From contig NZ_JBOIUB010000004.1 in NCBI RefSeq assembly GCF_050749885.1, positions 372,001-436,000 on the forward strand: a stretch of DNA of 64,000 nucleotides, in the 5' to 3' direction. Position numbers and translations under genes: made by a program. Position 1 is the first letter of the stretch. Every line of letters starts with the position of its first letter. Below are positions 45,757 through 54,597 of this stretch, piece after piece. The stretch comes from Zooshikella sp050749885. GTDB lineage: Bacteria > Pseudomonadota > Gammaproteobacteria > Pseudomonadales > Zooshikellaceae. Under the pieces are notes generated by a model that had not been told where the DNA came from, did no database searches, and worked only from the letters and a program-made list of their open reading frames with translations.

Positions 45757-47031
45757 TTAAAAACTATGATCAGCATTATCTGGGTTTAAGTTAGCTATGC
45801 CAATCACTTTCGCCGCTTTTTCAATCCCTTCTGTTTGTGCAACGAGAGACTGTATTGCATTACGAACAATGGTATGGCCTTCTTTATTGTTTGCAGCAAT
45901 CATTTGGTCGAATGCCATACCCTTTTCAGCTTTATCAACCATTGTTTGCATTGCAGATTGAGTCGTATTAAATAATTGTTCAATTTGTTGAGCTGTTTTA
46001 GGTTGTTTTGCTTTTACCAGATCTGCCACACTGGGACCTGTTACGGTTGACCCATCTATACGCTGGTATTTACCAAAGAAAATGTTGTTGATGCCTTGTG
46101 CATTGTAATAATGGGAATTGTGGGTGTTATCGCTAAAGCAGTCATGTTCATCTTCAGTAGAATTAGCTTCTAATGCGACTTTCATACGTTCCCCAGCAAG
46201 TTCCCCCAAAGCCAGGCTACCCATACCATAAAACATTTTACGGAGACCTTGCTCTGGTGAATCGCTGAGTAGTTCATGGCGGTAGTTGTCGGATTTTTTC
46301 GGAGCCCACTGAGTGACCATATCCTTTAAATCATTAACCAGAAGTTCAGAGGTTGCTTTTAGATAGGCGACACGACGGTCACAATGTTGGTTAGTGCACT
46401 GCTTGCCTGGCATAAAGTCAGTTACTTTACGCTCGCCCGCACCAGCCTGTGTGCCATGTAGATCTTGTCCCCATAGTAAAAATTCAATGGCGTGATAGCC
46501 TGTTGCCACATTTGCTTCAGAGCCACCCAGCTCATTCAGTGACGCTAATAATTCGGGTGTAATATTCGTTGCATCAATTGTTTTGCTTCCGACTTTGATT
46601 TGCTTATTAGCAATGATGTTAGCACTTGCACCACTATTGCCGAGTTCATACTCATAGTGCTCGGTGTCAACATAGTCTATTAAACCTTCATCAAGAGGCC
46701 ATGCATTCACTTGACCTTCCCAGTCATCAACGATTTTGTTGCCAAAGCGAAATACTTCAGTTTGTTGGTAAGGAATTCGTGCTTGAAACCAAGCTTGTTT
46801 TGCTTGTTTAAGGGTTTCTTTATTAGGATTTTTTGTTAGCTGATTGATTGCTTCTTGCAGTGCCTGAGCGGTTTGCAGGGCATCACTGTAATTAGCGTAG
46901 GCAATATCAGCATAGTGACCTACAACAGCTTTCAGAGAGGGAGCCTGATTATTCTCTGCTTTGGCTTGCACGGATAATGGTAAGGCGACTATCGACGTAA
47001 GTAAGTAGGTAAGTGCTGTCTGACGTAGCAT
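45757..47031 (-). CDS. Imelysin-family periplasmic protein (IcmP-like)
   Basis: The 424-residue protein begins at ATG 47031, ten bases after a strong AAGGAG; ATG codons at 47058 and 47061 lack a ribosome site. A signal peptide is cut near VQA-KA (residue 23). The imelysin fold carries the intact GxHxxE motif (GYHAIEFLLWG, about 178-183) and FRFGN, with repeated helical halves. The P. aeruginosa homologue IcmP (PA4370) was described as an insulin-cleaving membrane protein, but an iron-uptake role is now favoured for the family. A Fur box lies about 75 bases upstream, so the operon is probably iron-repressed. Confidence 0.93.
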   Translation of the reverse strand: MLRQTALTYLLTSIVALPLSVQAKAENNQAPSLKAVVGHYADIAYANYSDALQTAQALQEAINQLTKNPNKETLKQAKQAWFQARIPYQQTEVFRFGNKIVDDWEGQVNAWPLDEGLIDYVDTEHYEYELGNSGASANIIANKQIKVGSKTIDATNITPELLASLNELGGSEANVATGYHAIEFLLWGQDLHGTQAGAGERKVTDFMPGKQCTNQHCDRRVAYLKATSELLVNDLKDMVTQWAPKKSDNYRHELLSDSPEQGLRKMFYGMGSLALGELAGERMKVALEANSTEDEHDCFSDNTHNSHYYNAQGINNIFFGKYQRIDGSTVTGPSVADLVKAKQPKTAQQIEQLFNTTQSAMQTMVDKAEKGMAFDQMIAANNKEGHTIVRNAIQSLVAQTEGIEKAAKVIGIANLNPDNADHSF

Positions 47032-47105
47032 GCGGGATAAACTCCTTCTGAGGTACATCATTGCTTAGTGTTTGGATAAGAAGCTAATAATAACTATTAC
47101 CATAT

Positions 47106-47124
47106 TATAATGATAATGCTTATC
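47106..47124 (-). promoter_or_regulatory. Fur box upstream of the imelysin operon
   Basis: TATAATGATAATGCTTATC matches 16 of 19 positions of the Fur consensus GATAATGATAATCATTATC. It lies 75 bases before the imelysin start and 170 bases before the divergent lipoprotein gene. Confidence 0.85.
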
Positions 47125-47295
47125 GTTTAAAAGGTGGGCAGTTTGTAACGATATCTGGCCAGGTTCATTTTGCGTAAAGATGGTATTTGTCGCTTTATCA
47201 CATCCATTTAGTGAGTTTTGTCGCAAAATTCATTCTATAGTAAAGATTAATGAGGTAATGTGTGAAGTAGTTTGTATAACTGATTGATTATTCAT

Positions 47296-47901
47296 ATGAA
47301 GACAGTAATAGCATTTCTCATGAGTAGTTTGATGATATCTGGCTGTGATATGGCGCTGGATACGACAGAAACAGCACAATTTAGCCAGGATGGGATATCG
47401 TTTCGTTATCCTGCTTCATGGGATGTGGATTATCAGAATACTGATGGACAGCACCAGTGGATATCACTGGAAGGTGTATTTACATTAGGTGTTGATATCA
47501 ATATTGAGTCCCGTGTTCAGGAAAAAACACGTGCGCTTTATGGTGATGAGATTAATATCATGGCTTATGCTCAGGGGTATTCCGATACCTTCAAGCAGCT
47601 TGAAATACCTGGTGCGACAATTGAGTCCAAACGCTTTGAAGTGTTAGATACGATTGACGATAGTGCGCTTGGCAATGTGCAATGCGTTCGTGAGTTTTAT
47701 CAGGTTAAAGGCTATACCCAAGAAGCATTTCTTCGGGACTATTGTGGGATGCAGACCGCTTCTCACTCAATTTACTTTGTCATGCAGCGCAATCAGCGGG
47801 AACAGACAAGACTTGAGCCAGGTTTAAAATTGGTGATGGGTAGCTTCGATATGCGTTCTGATTTGTCAGAAAATGCGGCTACCCAAACAGTAAGCTTATA
47901 A
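47296..47901 (+). CDS. Putative lipoprotein of unknown function
   Basis: The 201-residue protein starts MKTVIAFLMSSLMISGC, a signal peptide with a lipobox-like SGC at residue 17, so it is probably lipidated. The rest (FSQDGISFRYPASWDVDYQ, FTLGVDINIES, ALGNVQCVREFYQVKGYTQEAFLRDYC) resembles PsbP/DUF1795-like domains found in many bacterial lipoproteins, but I do not recognise a specific family. ATG 47296 is chosen over a TTG 12 bases upstream because it begins the signal peptide. It is divergent from the iron operon and shares its control region. Confidence 0.75.
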   Translation: MKTVIAFLMSSLMISGCDMALDTTETAQFSQDGISFRYPASWDVDYQNTDGQHQWISLEGVFTLGVDINIESRVQEKTRALYGDEINIMAYAQGYSDTFKQLEIPGATIESKRFEVLDTIDDSALGNVQCVREFYQVKGYTQEAFLRDYCGMQTASHSIYFVMQRNQREQTRLEPGLKLVMGSFDMRSDLSENAATQTVSL

Positions 47902-47930
47902 ACCTATTCTTCTCAACCAAACGTATGGGA

Positions 47931-49088
47931 TTAGGGGACTTGGGTGAGTGACTGTTGAGGTACTGTTTCTGGTGCCTCAAGTTCTTCCAGTCTGGCTTGA
48001 AGCCTTGCCATCTGTTCATCCTTGAGGACCAGCAGGCGTTTTAAGGTATTAATTTGTTCCTGTAAGTCATTCAGCCGTGATTTTAACTCGTCATTTTCAC
48101 GTTTCGATTTATCTAGCTGCTCTTGTGTGACTGTGAGCTTTGTATTGTAGGCTGTATCTGATGTATGGGGTTGTAATTCTGAGTTTCCCGTTGCTGTTGG
48201 ATCAACATGAGTGACAATGGAGAGTCTGTCAGCTGCATTTTGACGTCCAGCAAAGGTTGGAGAATCCTGATGGGTTGCATCCAAGGGCGTTGCGGTTAAC
48301 GACTGAGGGTCATTGGACTGAGCCGCTATCAGTTCTACGGATTCTTGTGGTGTGATAACCGCAATTTGCGCTTGGGTTGGAACTCTTAACACTTTACCCC
48401 GTTTTAATAGGTTGATGTTGTCATTGATAAAGGCATGAGGGTTAAGGGCTTGTAAAGCAATCATCATTTGTTGAATGCTGATTGACTTGCTTGGACGAAC
48501 GTCTCGTGCGATTTCCCATAAGGTGTCGTTTGCTTTAATCGTGTAGCTTTCTGTTTGCTGTGGTGAAGGTTGACTTTCACCTGTCGGGGGGGCACTGCTA
48601 GTTTGAGGCGCTGATGAGTTATCTGCTATTTGATACTGATTGGTATTAAAATCCAGTGTGGGTGTCGTCGACGTTGGTGCAGGGGGATCAAGTAGCAAAG
48701 TATACTGGCGGAGAAGACGTCCTGTAGGCCATTCTGTTTCAATAACAAAATTTAAAAACGGCTCTCGTATCGGTTGATTACTGGTCACTTCAATATAAGC
48801 GGTGCCATTGGGCCGAGTCACCGTCTTGAATTGTAAATGCTGTAAGATATTTACAGGTTCAACCCCTGCCTGGTAGAAAGCAGATTGGCTCGCCAAGCGT
48901 GCATGTACTGTATTGGCAGATGTTGTACGGTTGTTAGGAATAAGCACTTCAATATGTGATTTTAAAGGCTCATTCATCACTGAAAAAAGGCTTGCATCCC
49001 CTAACTGTAAAGCATGTATTGGTGCTGTAAATACAGCTGAAACTGAGGATAGTATCCCGGAAAATAGAACGGCTTTTTTGTTTGTCAT
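47931..49088 (-). CDS. Short FimV-like protein with LysM domain
   Basis: The 385-residue protein has a signal peptide (cut near IHA-LQ) and a FimV N-terminal domain (LQLGDASLFSVMNEPLKSHIEVLIPNN, residues 27-135). A Pro/Ser/Thr linker, a LysM peptidoglycan-binding domain (YTIKANDTLWEIARDV, about 180-240) and a C-terminal coiled coil (about 325-370) follow. Full FimV proteins are about 900 residues and end in a cytoplasmic TPR domain, which is absent here. It may be a periplasmic polarity or pilus accessory factor. A C7 run on the coding strand lies in the linker. Confidence 0.85.
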   Translation of the reverse strand: MTNKKAVLFSGILSSVSAVFTAPIHALQLGDASLFSVMNEPLKSHIEVLIPNNRTTSANTVHARLASQSAFYQAGVEPVNILQHLQFKTVTRPNGTAYIEVTSNQPIREPFLNFVIETEWPTGRLLRQYTLLLDPPAPTSTTPTLDFNTNQYQIADNSSAPQTSSAPPTGESQPSPQQTESYTIKANDTLWEIARDVRPSKSISIQQMMIALQALNPHAFINDNINLLKRGKVLRVPTQAQIAVITPQESVELIAAQSNDPQSLTATPLDATHQDSPTFAGRQNAADRLSIVTHVDPTATGNSELQPHTSDTAYNTKLTVTQEQLDKSKRENDELKSRLNDLQEQINTLKRLLVLKDEQMARLQARLEELEAPETVPQQSLTQVP

Positions 49089-49537
49089 GGTATTTTTCAG
49101 CAAGCTGTAAAATGTCTGGTAGTCTGCTTCTGGTATCACAATAAATATGTTGTACTACAAAAGAAGACTATGCTCTTCCGTGCCAAAGACTTACTCTATC
49201 TTGTTCCATAGGTTTTGGACTGCTTTTTAAGGGGCTTGTTTAATTCCCCCTGTTACTGCTTACAACACTTTCTAAGGAGTATAAGACGCTCGTTGTAAAG
49301 TGTTAAGTTTTTACAGTGGCTATCTTGCCATCTATGATGTATACAACAGGAACCGTTCACCTGTAAAGCTTGAATATGACTTTAGCTGATAAAAGCCTAT
49401 ATTTACTTCGTGAAAGTCAGGTATTGCTGTGTATTATATTGTTAGGCTAGTAAGAGTGTAGCAGTGGCTATCGTCAGCAGAGATTAAGTGTGATTAGCTC
49501 GCTGTGGATGGTTCTAACCCATTATTGTTTTCATTTT
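49089..49537. other. Gap between the FimV-like gene and bifA
   Basis: No gene is supported in these 449 bases. On the plus strand, an 8-bp stem (aacacttt at 49264-49271 / aaagtgtt at 49297-49304) has AAGGAG in its 25-base loop and is followed by a T-run, like a small RNA or terminator without an obvious gene before it. Confidence 0.45.
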
Positions 49538-51583
49538 TCAGGCTGCTTTGTTGTTTTTTTTTACGTATTGTTGAAACTGTTCAGAGGACACTGGTTTGCT
49601 GTAGAAATACCCCTGACCTTCTTCACAGCCTTGACTGATAATATAATCTTCGTGCTCCTGGGTTTCTACGCCTTCAGCAATAACTTTAAGTCCTAAGCTT
49701 TTACCTAGCTGAATGATTGCTCTTACAATGGCCGAATTATCTTCATCTTGAATAACATCTTGCATAAACCCTTTGTCAATTTTTATTTTATCGAAGGGTA
49801 ATTTCTTTAAATAACTTAGAGAGGAATAACCTGTACCAAAATCATCAATGGCGATCATTACACCTGAGCGTTTAATACTTTCCAGTCGTGCTGCGGCGAG
49901 AGATACATCATCCATGATACTCGTTTCAGTGACCTCCAACTCCATACAGTAAGGTGGTATTGAATATTTTTGTAATGTTTCAGTAATAACTTCTTCAATA
50001 TTTTCCTGGCGTAATTGTATAGCGGATAAATTCACTGCCATACGGAATTCTTCAAAGCCCATATTATGCCAAAACTGAAGCTGTTGAGCCGCTTGTTGGA
50101 GTACCCATTCGCCAATAGGAATAATGGATAAATTCTTTTCGGCTAATGGAATGAATAATTCTGGAGAAATAAAACCTTTATCAGGATGTATCCAGCGTAA
50201 AAGTGCTTCTGCACCAATGACACGGTTTGTGGAATAGTCAATTTGAGGTTGATAGACTAAGTGTAATTCTTTATTTTCTAACGCTTTAAGCAGGTCTTTT
50301 TCGAGTTGTTTGCGGATACGCATTTCTGTATCCACACTGGCTATATAGAATTGGAAGCGGTTTTGACTGCGGGATTTTGCCAATGTCATTGTTTGCTCTG
50401 CTTTTTGTAGCAGTTTTTCCGGGTTACTTCCATCCTCAGGAAATAATGTAATCCCTATGGTCGCACGAATACCAATAGGCTCATTGTTGATGACGAAAGG
50501 CTCTTCTACATCATTTAAGACATTTTGAGCTAGCTCTGCGGCTTCATAAGGCTGTTCAATATTGTCCTGAATAATGGCAAACTGGTCTCCTCCTAAGCGG
50601 CCAACGGCACGTACGCTACTCCTTTGGTTACGTAAGCGGTCTGCTAGCGCCATTAAAATATGGTCACCGACTTTGTAGGTAAACTGTTCATTTACGCCTT
50701 TAAAATCATCAATACCACAACATAAAATAGCAACGAGACAATTTTTGCCTCCTGCTTCTTGTAATATTCGCTGTAATTGCTTTTGCAGCATGACGCGATT
50801 AGGTAAACCGGTAAGAAAGTCATATTGAGCAAGGCGAAGCACATGCGCTTCTGCTTTTTGGCGTTTAGTATTGTTGCGATCTATTGACTCAAGCAGCTGA
50901 TTGGCGGTGCGAATCCAAATCCCCATTTCATTTTTTTCGTTACCCTTCAGCATGGGGATCTTTTTTTGACCAGGGTGGTCGGGGTTAATATGAGATAAAT
51001 TATCAATGATTCGGGTAAGTGGTTTGGTCAATAGAATGGTGTAAATTAAATAAAGTACTGTGGCCATTGCGATGGCACGCAAAATGCCAGACACAAAAAT
51101 GATAATACTACGATTGACAAACTCAGAACCACTTAGCGCAGTGTCAATGGTAATCATCAGATCACCATAATATTCACTGTAGGGCAGTCGTCCAAATAGA
51201 TTGACTTTGTATGTTCGCTCAGTATTAAAGATTTTATCAGTAAACCAGCGGTAGGGGGTGCTGATGAGTGGCCGGCGTTTCTCTGCCAGCATGGGTTCAT
51301 CGGGATGCCCAATAGCTGCATATCGGATAGATTGATTTTCGAATAAGCCTTCAACAACTTGTGATGCCATTTCTTTGTCCAGGCTATACACCGCCTGAAT
51401 AGCAGGATCACGAACCATGGCCAACATTGCATAAGCCTGGTTATCAATGGTCTCGTCGGAGCTGTATGCATCAAAAACGATTTGCGCGACACTCAAGACT
51501 ACACCCACGAGGAATGCAGAAAATAACACCACGCGCAGTAATTTAACAGATAACCGATCTCTTTTAGGTATTGTTAAAGCCAA
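49538..51583 (-). CDS. bifA: Membrane c-di-GMP phosphodiesterase BifA (GGDQF-EAL)
   Basis: The 681-residue protein has two membrane segments (about 15-35 and 160-185) around a periplasmic sensor, then a GGDEF-type domain and an EAL domain. The cyclase signature is GGDQF and the phosphodiesterase motif is EALLRW, with the further metal-site motifs NLSAIQL, ELEVTETSIMDD and IDDFGTGYSSL intact. In P. aeruginosa BifA (PA4367) has the same GGDQF-EAL arrangement and degrades c-di-GMP, promoting swarming and reducing biofilm. It starts with TTG at 51583, seven bases after GAGGG. Proximity to the imelysin operon also fits the Pseudomonas order. Confidence 0.85.
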   Translation of the reverse strand: MALTIPKRDRLSVKLLRVVLFSAFLVGVVLSVAQIVFDAYSSDETIDNQAYAMLAMVRDPAIQAVYSLDKEMASQVVEGLFENQSIRYAAIGHPDEPMLAEKRRPLISTPYRWFTDKIFNTERTYKVNLFGRLPYSEYYGDLMITIDTALSGSEFVNRSIIIFVSGILRAIAMATVLYLIYTILLTKPLTRIIDNLSHINPDHPGQKKIPMLKGNEKNEMGIWIRTANQLLESIDRNNTKRQKAEAHVLRLAQYDFLTGLPNRVMLQKQLQRILQEAGGKNCLVAILCCGIDDFKGVNEQFTYKVGDHILMALADRLRNQRSSVRAVGRLGGDQFAIIQDNIEQPYEAAELAQNVLNDVEEPFVINNEPIGIRATIGITLFPEDGSNPEKLLQKAEQTMTLAKSRSQNRFQFYIASVDTEMRIRKQLEKDLLKALENKELHLVYQPQIDYSTNRVIGAEALLRWIHPDKGFISPELFIPLAEKNLSIIPIGEWVLQQAAQQLQFWHNMGFEEFRMAVNLSAIQLRQENIEEVITETLQKYSIPPYCMELEVTETSIMDDVSLAAARLESIKRSGVMIAIDDFGTGYSSLSYLKKLPFDKIKIDKGFMQDVIQDEDNSAIVRAIIQLGKSLGLKVIAEGVETQEHEDYIISQGCEEGQGYFYSKPVSSEQFQQYVKKNNKAA

Positions 51584-52025
51584 TCACAGTCCCTCTTTTA
51601 CAACGTGACGTTCTTGGGGTCTGTACCACTTCCAGTATGCGAAATGTTTTATCATTCGTCAAAACGCTTAAATATTCAGATTTGCAATAATAAGCAACTC
51701 ACTTAATCAGTGTGCTTATTCAGTAAAGTAACAAATTGAATAAGTATACCCTTTATTATGAGTATATTTTGTTTTACTAAAGGCGTTACATCCAGTGTGG
51801 CTTTTTCCACAAGAGGGTATAGCAGCCTTTAAATACTTCATGAATAACTTATTAATCAGATTAGCTAAATACTGGATATAAGAAAGTCAAAAATATTAAT
51901 TTATTCGTGGTATGAATAGTCTCTTAATATGGATACTCGGTGCTTCAGTATCATGTTAAGAAAGAAACTGTTTTTCCTGTTTAGCGTGGATTTTAATTTA
52001 AGCGTTCATTCAGGTTGAGGCTATT

Positions 52026-52076
52026 ATGAATCTGCTGATAAGTGTTATTTTTGTTTGTGTCACAGAAGTATTATGA
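52026..52076 (+). CDS. Possible 16-residue hydrophobic peptide
   Basis: ATG 52026 follows AGGTTGAGG with a five-base spacer and encodes MNLLISVIFVCVTEVL before TGA. The peptide is almost entirely hydrophobic and resembles type I toxin peptides or an Ile/Leu/Val-rich attenuator leader. No plus-strand gene follows, so a leader role is unlikely. A long interrupted hairpin begins at the last codons. It is too short for homology support; whether it is translated is unknown. Confidence 0.4.
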   Translation: MNLLISVIFVCVTEVL

Positions 52077-52120
52077 GCCCTCGGGGAACACTTCACTGTG
52101 TTATTGAGGGCATTTCATAA
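52071..52120 (+). terminator. Long interrupted hairpin after the micro-ORF
   Basis: Three stacked stems (ttatga / tcataa, gccctc / gagggc, aacac / gtgtt) form one hairpin that includes the stop codon of the micro-ORF. A T-run follows only weakly about 12 bases later, so it could be a terminator or an RNA-stability element. Confidence 0.55.
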
Positions 52121-52192
52121 TGTATGTATTTTTAGAGGTACCCTTTTTGCTTAATTGTTTTTTGAAATAAATAATGAACGTTCAAAAAAAGA

Positions 52193-53044
52193 TTATACTG
52201 TAGCAATTGCCCCTTTTTTATAGCCTTCATAGGCTTGTACAGTAACATCTTGATTAGGGTTCTCTTTTTTTATTTCTTGCGCTAAGTGTTGGGCAATTAG
52301 CTCTACGGTCGTGTCTGTTTGGAAAAAATAACAGCGTTTTTTATTAATGGTTAATTCAAAATAGCCTTGAGGTGCCTGGTAGCCACATTTTATATAGGTA
52401 ATGCCATTTTGTTCAAATTGGTCCAGAATATCTGCTTCAGTCACAAGGTAAATATCCTGCCAGTGCTTGGCCCATTGCTGTGCTAATTGGGGAGCGGGCT
52501 TTCCATCCAGCTTAATTTTTAGCGGTGACCGGTGTCCATGTGCAATGCGTTGGCAGTCGCCATGATGCTTTTTCAGTCCATGACTGTAATGGTAATAGGC
52601 TTCTTGAATGGCTTGAGGGTATAGATTTACAGATACAGAATCTACATTGTCAGGTACAACACTTTTTAGGTGATTTTCAACGACGGCTTTTAATGTTATG
52701 GGTGTAATTGTATCAACAGGAATAGGTACAATGGCTGCTTTGGGTGCTAGACAGTGAATGATGTCATCTTGGGATGTAGAAAGAGTGACTTCACGTGTTT
52801 TATCATGATCAACCAGTTGGATGGCATCACAGTGAGAAGGTACAACAAGTGTATGATCAATGGTACTGTCAATGGCTTGCTTGATGTCTTTTTTTACATT
52901 GCCAAAATCAAACACCATACCTTGTTCGTTAAGTGAGCCATCAAGTATTACATCGACTAACCAACTTTCGCCGACGAGACCACGCTCAGGGCATAAATAG
53001 GAAAAGTCAATAACGGTTAGCTGTTCAACAAATAAAGATGCCAT
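52193..53044 (-). CDS. Tandem 6-carboxytetrahydropterin synthase (QueD)-like protein
   Basis: The 283-residue protein contains two QueD/6-pyruvoyl-tetrahydropterin-synthase-type repeats. The N-terminal repeat (residues 5-110: GLVGESWLVDVILDG, GMVFDFGNVKKDI, TIDHTLVVP) keeps the fold but has GES where the zinc-binding His pair should be. The second repeat (about 135-283) has the ligands and catalytic Cys in YSHGLKKHHGDCQRIAHGHRSPL. QueD makes 6-carboxytetrahydropterin for queuosine. The double form is about twice normal length and is known in some gammaproteobacteria. It stands alone here. Confidence 0.85.
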   Translation of the reverse strand: MASLFVEQLTVIDFSYLCPERGLVGESWLVDVILDGSLNEQGMVFDFGNVKKDIKQAIDSTIDHTLVVPSHCDAIQLVDHDKTREVTLSTSQDDIIHCLAPKAAIVPIPVDTITPITLKAVVENHLKSVVPDNVDSVSVNLYPQAIQEAYYHYSHGLKKHHGDCQRIAHGHRSPLKIKLDGKPAPQLAQQWAKHWQDIYLVTEADILDQFEQNGITYIKCGYQAPQGYFELTINKKRCYFFQTDTTVELIAQHLAQEIKKENPNQDVTVQAYEGYKKGAIATV

Positions 53045-53301
53045 AAAACTTAAGTCTAGTGATTAAACAAGTGATTTTACCTTATTCTAGGGGGACGAAA
53101 ACACCCTCACTTTGTGTTGACTGCATCTTTATTAAAAATAGGCCATTCCGTCATTAGGTGATGAGCTAAATCTGTTTGTAACTCTGTGAAGTGGTTGAGA
53201 TATCGTGTATCAGTCGTTAGCATCTTTTTTAAGATGTGCCTTAAGCCATCGTCTAACATGTTTGAATCATATCCACAGCAGATGACTAAAGGAGTAAGAC
53301 T

Positions 53302-54594
53302 TTGACTAAGCCGTTGGTGAGCGAGGATGATCTAGGTTTTGATGCAGCCCATATTTGGCACCCTTATACATCTATGCAAAACCGTTATCAGATGTTTCCT
53401 GTCGTTTCCGCCGCAGGGGCTCAGTTAACGCTGAATGATGGACGACAGCTAGTGGATGGTATGGCATCTTGGTGGTCTGTCATTCATGGCTATAACCATC
53501 CAATATTGAATGAGGCCATTCAGCAGCAGCTAGGGTTAATGGCCCATGTGATGTTTGGGGGATTAACCCACAAGCCCGCGATTGATTTGGCTCGAAAATT
53601 AGTCGCTATTTCCCCCGAGCCTTTGCAACAGGTTTTTTTCTCTGACTCCGGGTCAGTAGCAGTTGAAGTTGCGATAAAAATGGCATTGCAATATCAGCAT
53701 GCGAGAGGAAATACCCAGAAGAAACGTTTACTGACAGTAAAACGGGGTTATCATGGAGATACCTTTTCTGCGATGTCGGTTTGTGATCCTGAGCAAGGTA
53801 TGCACACGCTGTTTCAGGGGGTGCTTTCTAAACAATTATTTGCGCCTGCTCCTCAAAGTTCTTTTAGAGGTGAGTGGCAACCTGGAGAGTTGACAGCCGT
53901 AAAGCAATTATTTAAACAACATCACTCTGAGATAGCGGCTTTTATTCTTGAGCCGATTGTCCAAGGTGCCGGCGGCATGCGTTTTTATGCACCCGAATAT
54001 TTGGCTGAAATTAGAAAGCTTTGCAATCAATACCAGGTTTTGCTCATTGCAGATGAAATAGCCACAGGTTTCGGCCGAACAGGTAAACTTTTTGCCTGTG
54101 AGTACGCCAACATAGCACCTGATATTTTGTGTGTTGGTAAAGCTTTGACGGGTGGATATATGTCATTTGCGGCCACCTTATGTACGGAAGAGGTTAGTCA
54201 AGCCATATCCAAGGAAGGAGTATTGATGCATGGTCCCACCTTTATGGCTAACCCACTTGCTTGCAGTGTTGCTAATGCCAGTATTGATTTGCTGCTTGAG
54301 CAAGACTGGCAAGGTACTATTGCTCAGATAGAACAAGGTCTTATACAGGGGTTTGCATACTGTCGTTCACTACCACAGGTGGCTGATGTGAGGGTTTTGG
54401 GGGCGATAGGCGTTGTTGAGTTAAAACAACCTGTTGATATGCATCAGGTTCAGCCTATGTTTGTTGAGCAGGGCATCTGGGTTCGCCCGTTTGGCAAGTT
54501 GGTTTATGTTATGCCACCTTATATTATTTCAAAAGAACAACTTACCTTGCTTTGCCAAGGCATTTGTAATGTGATTACTCAGTTGGGGGAATGA
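53302..54594 (+). CDS. bioA: Adenosylmethionine-8-amino-7-oxononanoate aminotransferase BioA
   Basis: BioA transfers the amino group of SAM to KAPA to form DAPA in biotin synthesis. The 430-residue PLP enzyme has the substrate site HIWHPYTSMQNR, DGMASWWSVIHGYNHP, GYHGDTFSAMSV, the PLP-Asp region LLIADEIATGFGRTGKLFACE, and the Schiff-base Lys in CVGKALTGGYMSFAAT. It starts at TTG 53302 with AAAGGAG seven bases upstream, so the rare start looks real. It is followed by pepQ after three bases. The other biotin genes are not in this window, and no convincing BirA operator is seen upstream. Confidence 0.95.
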   Translation: MTKPLVSEDDLGFDAAHIWHPYTSMQNRYQMFPVVSAAGAQLTLNDGRQLVDGMASWWSVIHGYNHPILNEAIQQQLGLMAHVMFGGLTHKPAIDLARKLVAISPEPLQQVFFSDSGSVAVEVAIKMALQYQHARGNTQKKRLLTVKRGYHGDTFSAMSVCDPEQGMHTLFQGVLSKQLFAPAPQSSFRGEWQPGELTAVKQLFKQHHSEIAAFILEPIVQGAGGMRFYAPEYLAEIRKLCNQYQVLLIADEIATGFGRTGKLFACEYANIAPDILCVGKALTGGYMSFAATLCTEEVSQAISKEGVLMHGPTFMANPLACSVANASIDLLLEQDWQGTIAQIEQGLIQGFAYCRSLPQVADVRVLGAIGVVELKQPVDMHQVQPMFVEQGIWVRPFGKLVYVMPPYIISKEQLTLLCQGICNVITQLGE

Positions 54595-54597
54595 TAG

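Larger units (their letters stand above)
51584..52192. other. Gap between bifA and the QueD-like gene
   Basis: No ordinary gene is supported in these 609 AT-rich bases. They do contain a micro-ORF with a good ribosome site and a following long hairpin (52017-52120), annotated separately. Confidence 0.5.

Noticed and set aside
48586..48592. G7 run in the FimV-like gene as another phase-variation site
   Set aside because: It lies in a Pro-rich linker where CCC codons are expected, and it is isolated from other such runs; kept only as a baseline for judging the G8 and G9 runs.
53170..53215. A BirA-like operator (TTGTAACTC ... GGTTGAGA) before bioA
   Set aside because: Only one half-site resembles the BioO consensus, and the arms are not inverted repeats of each other.
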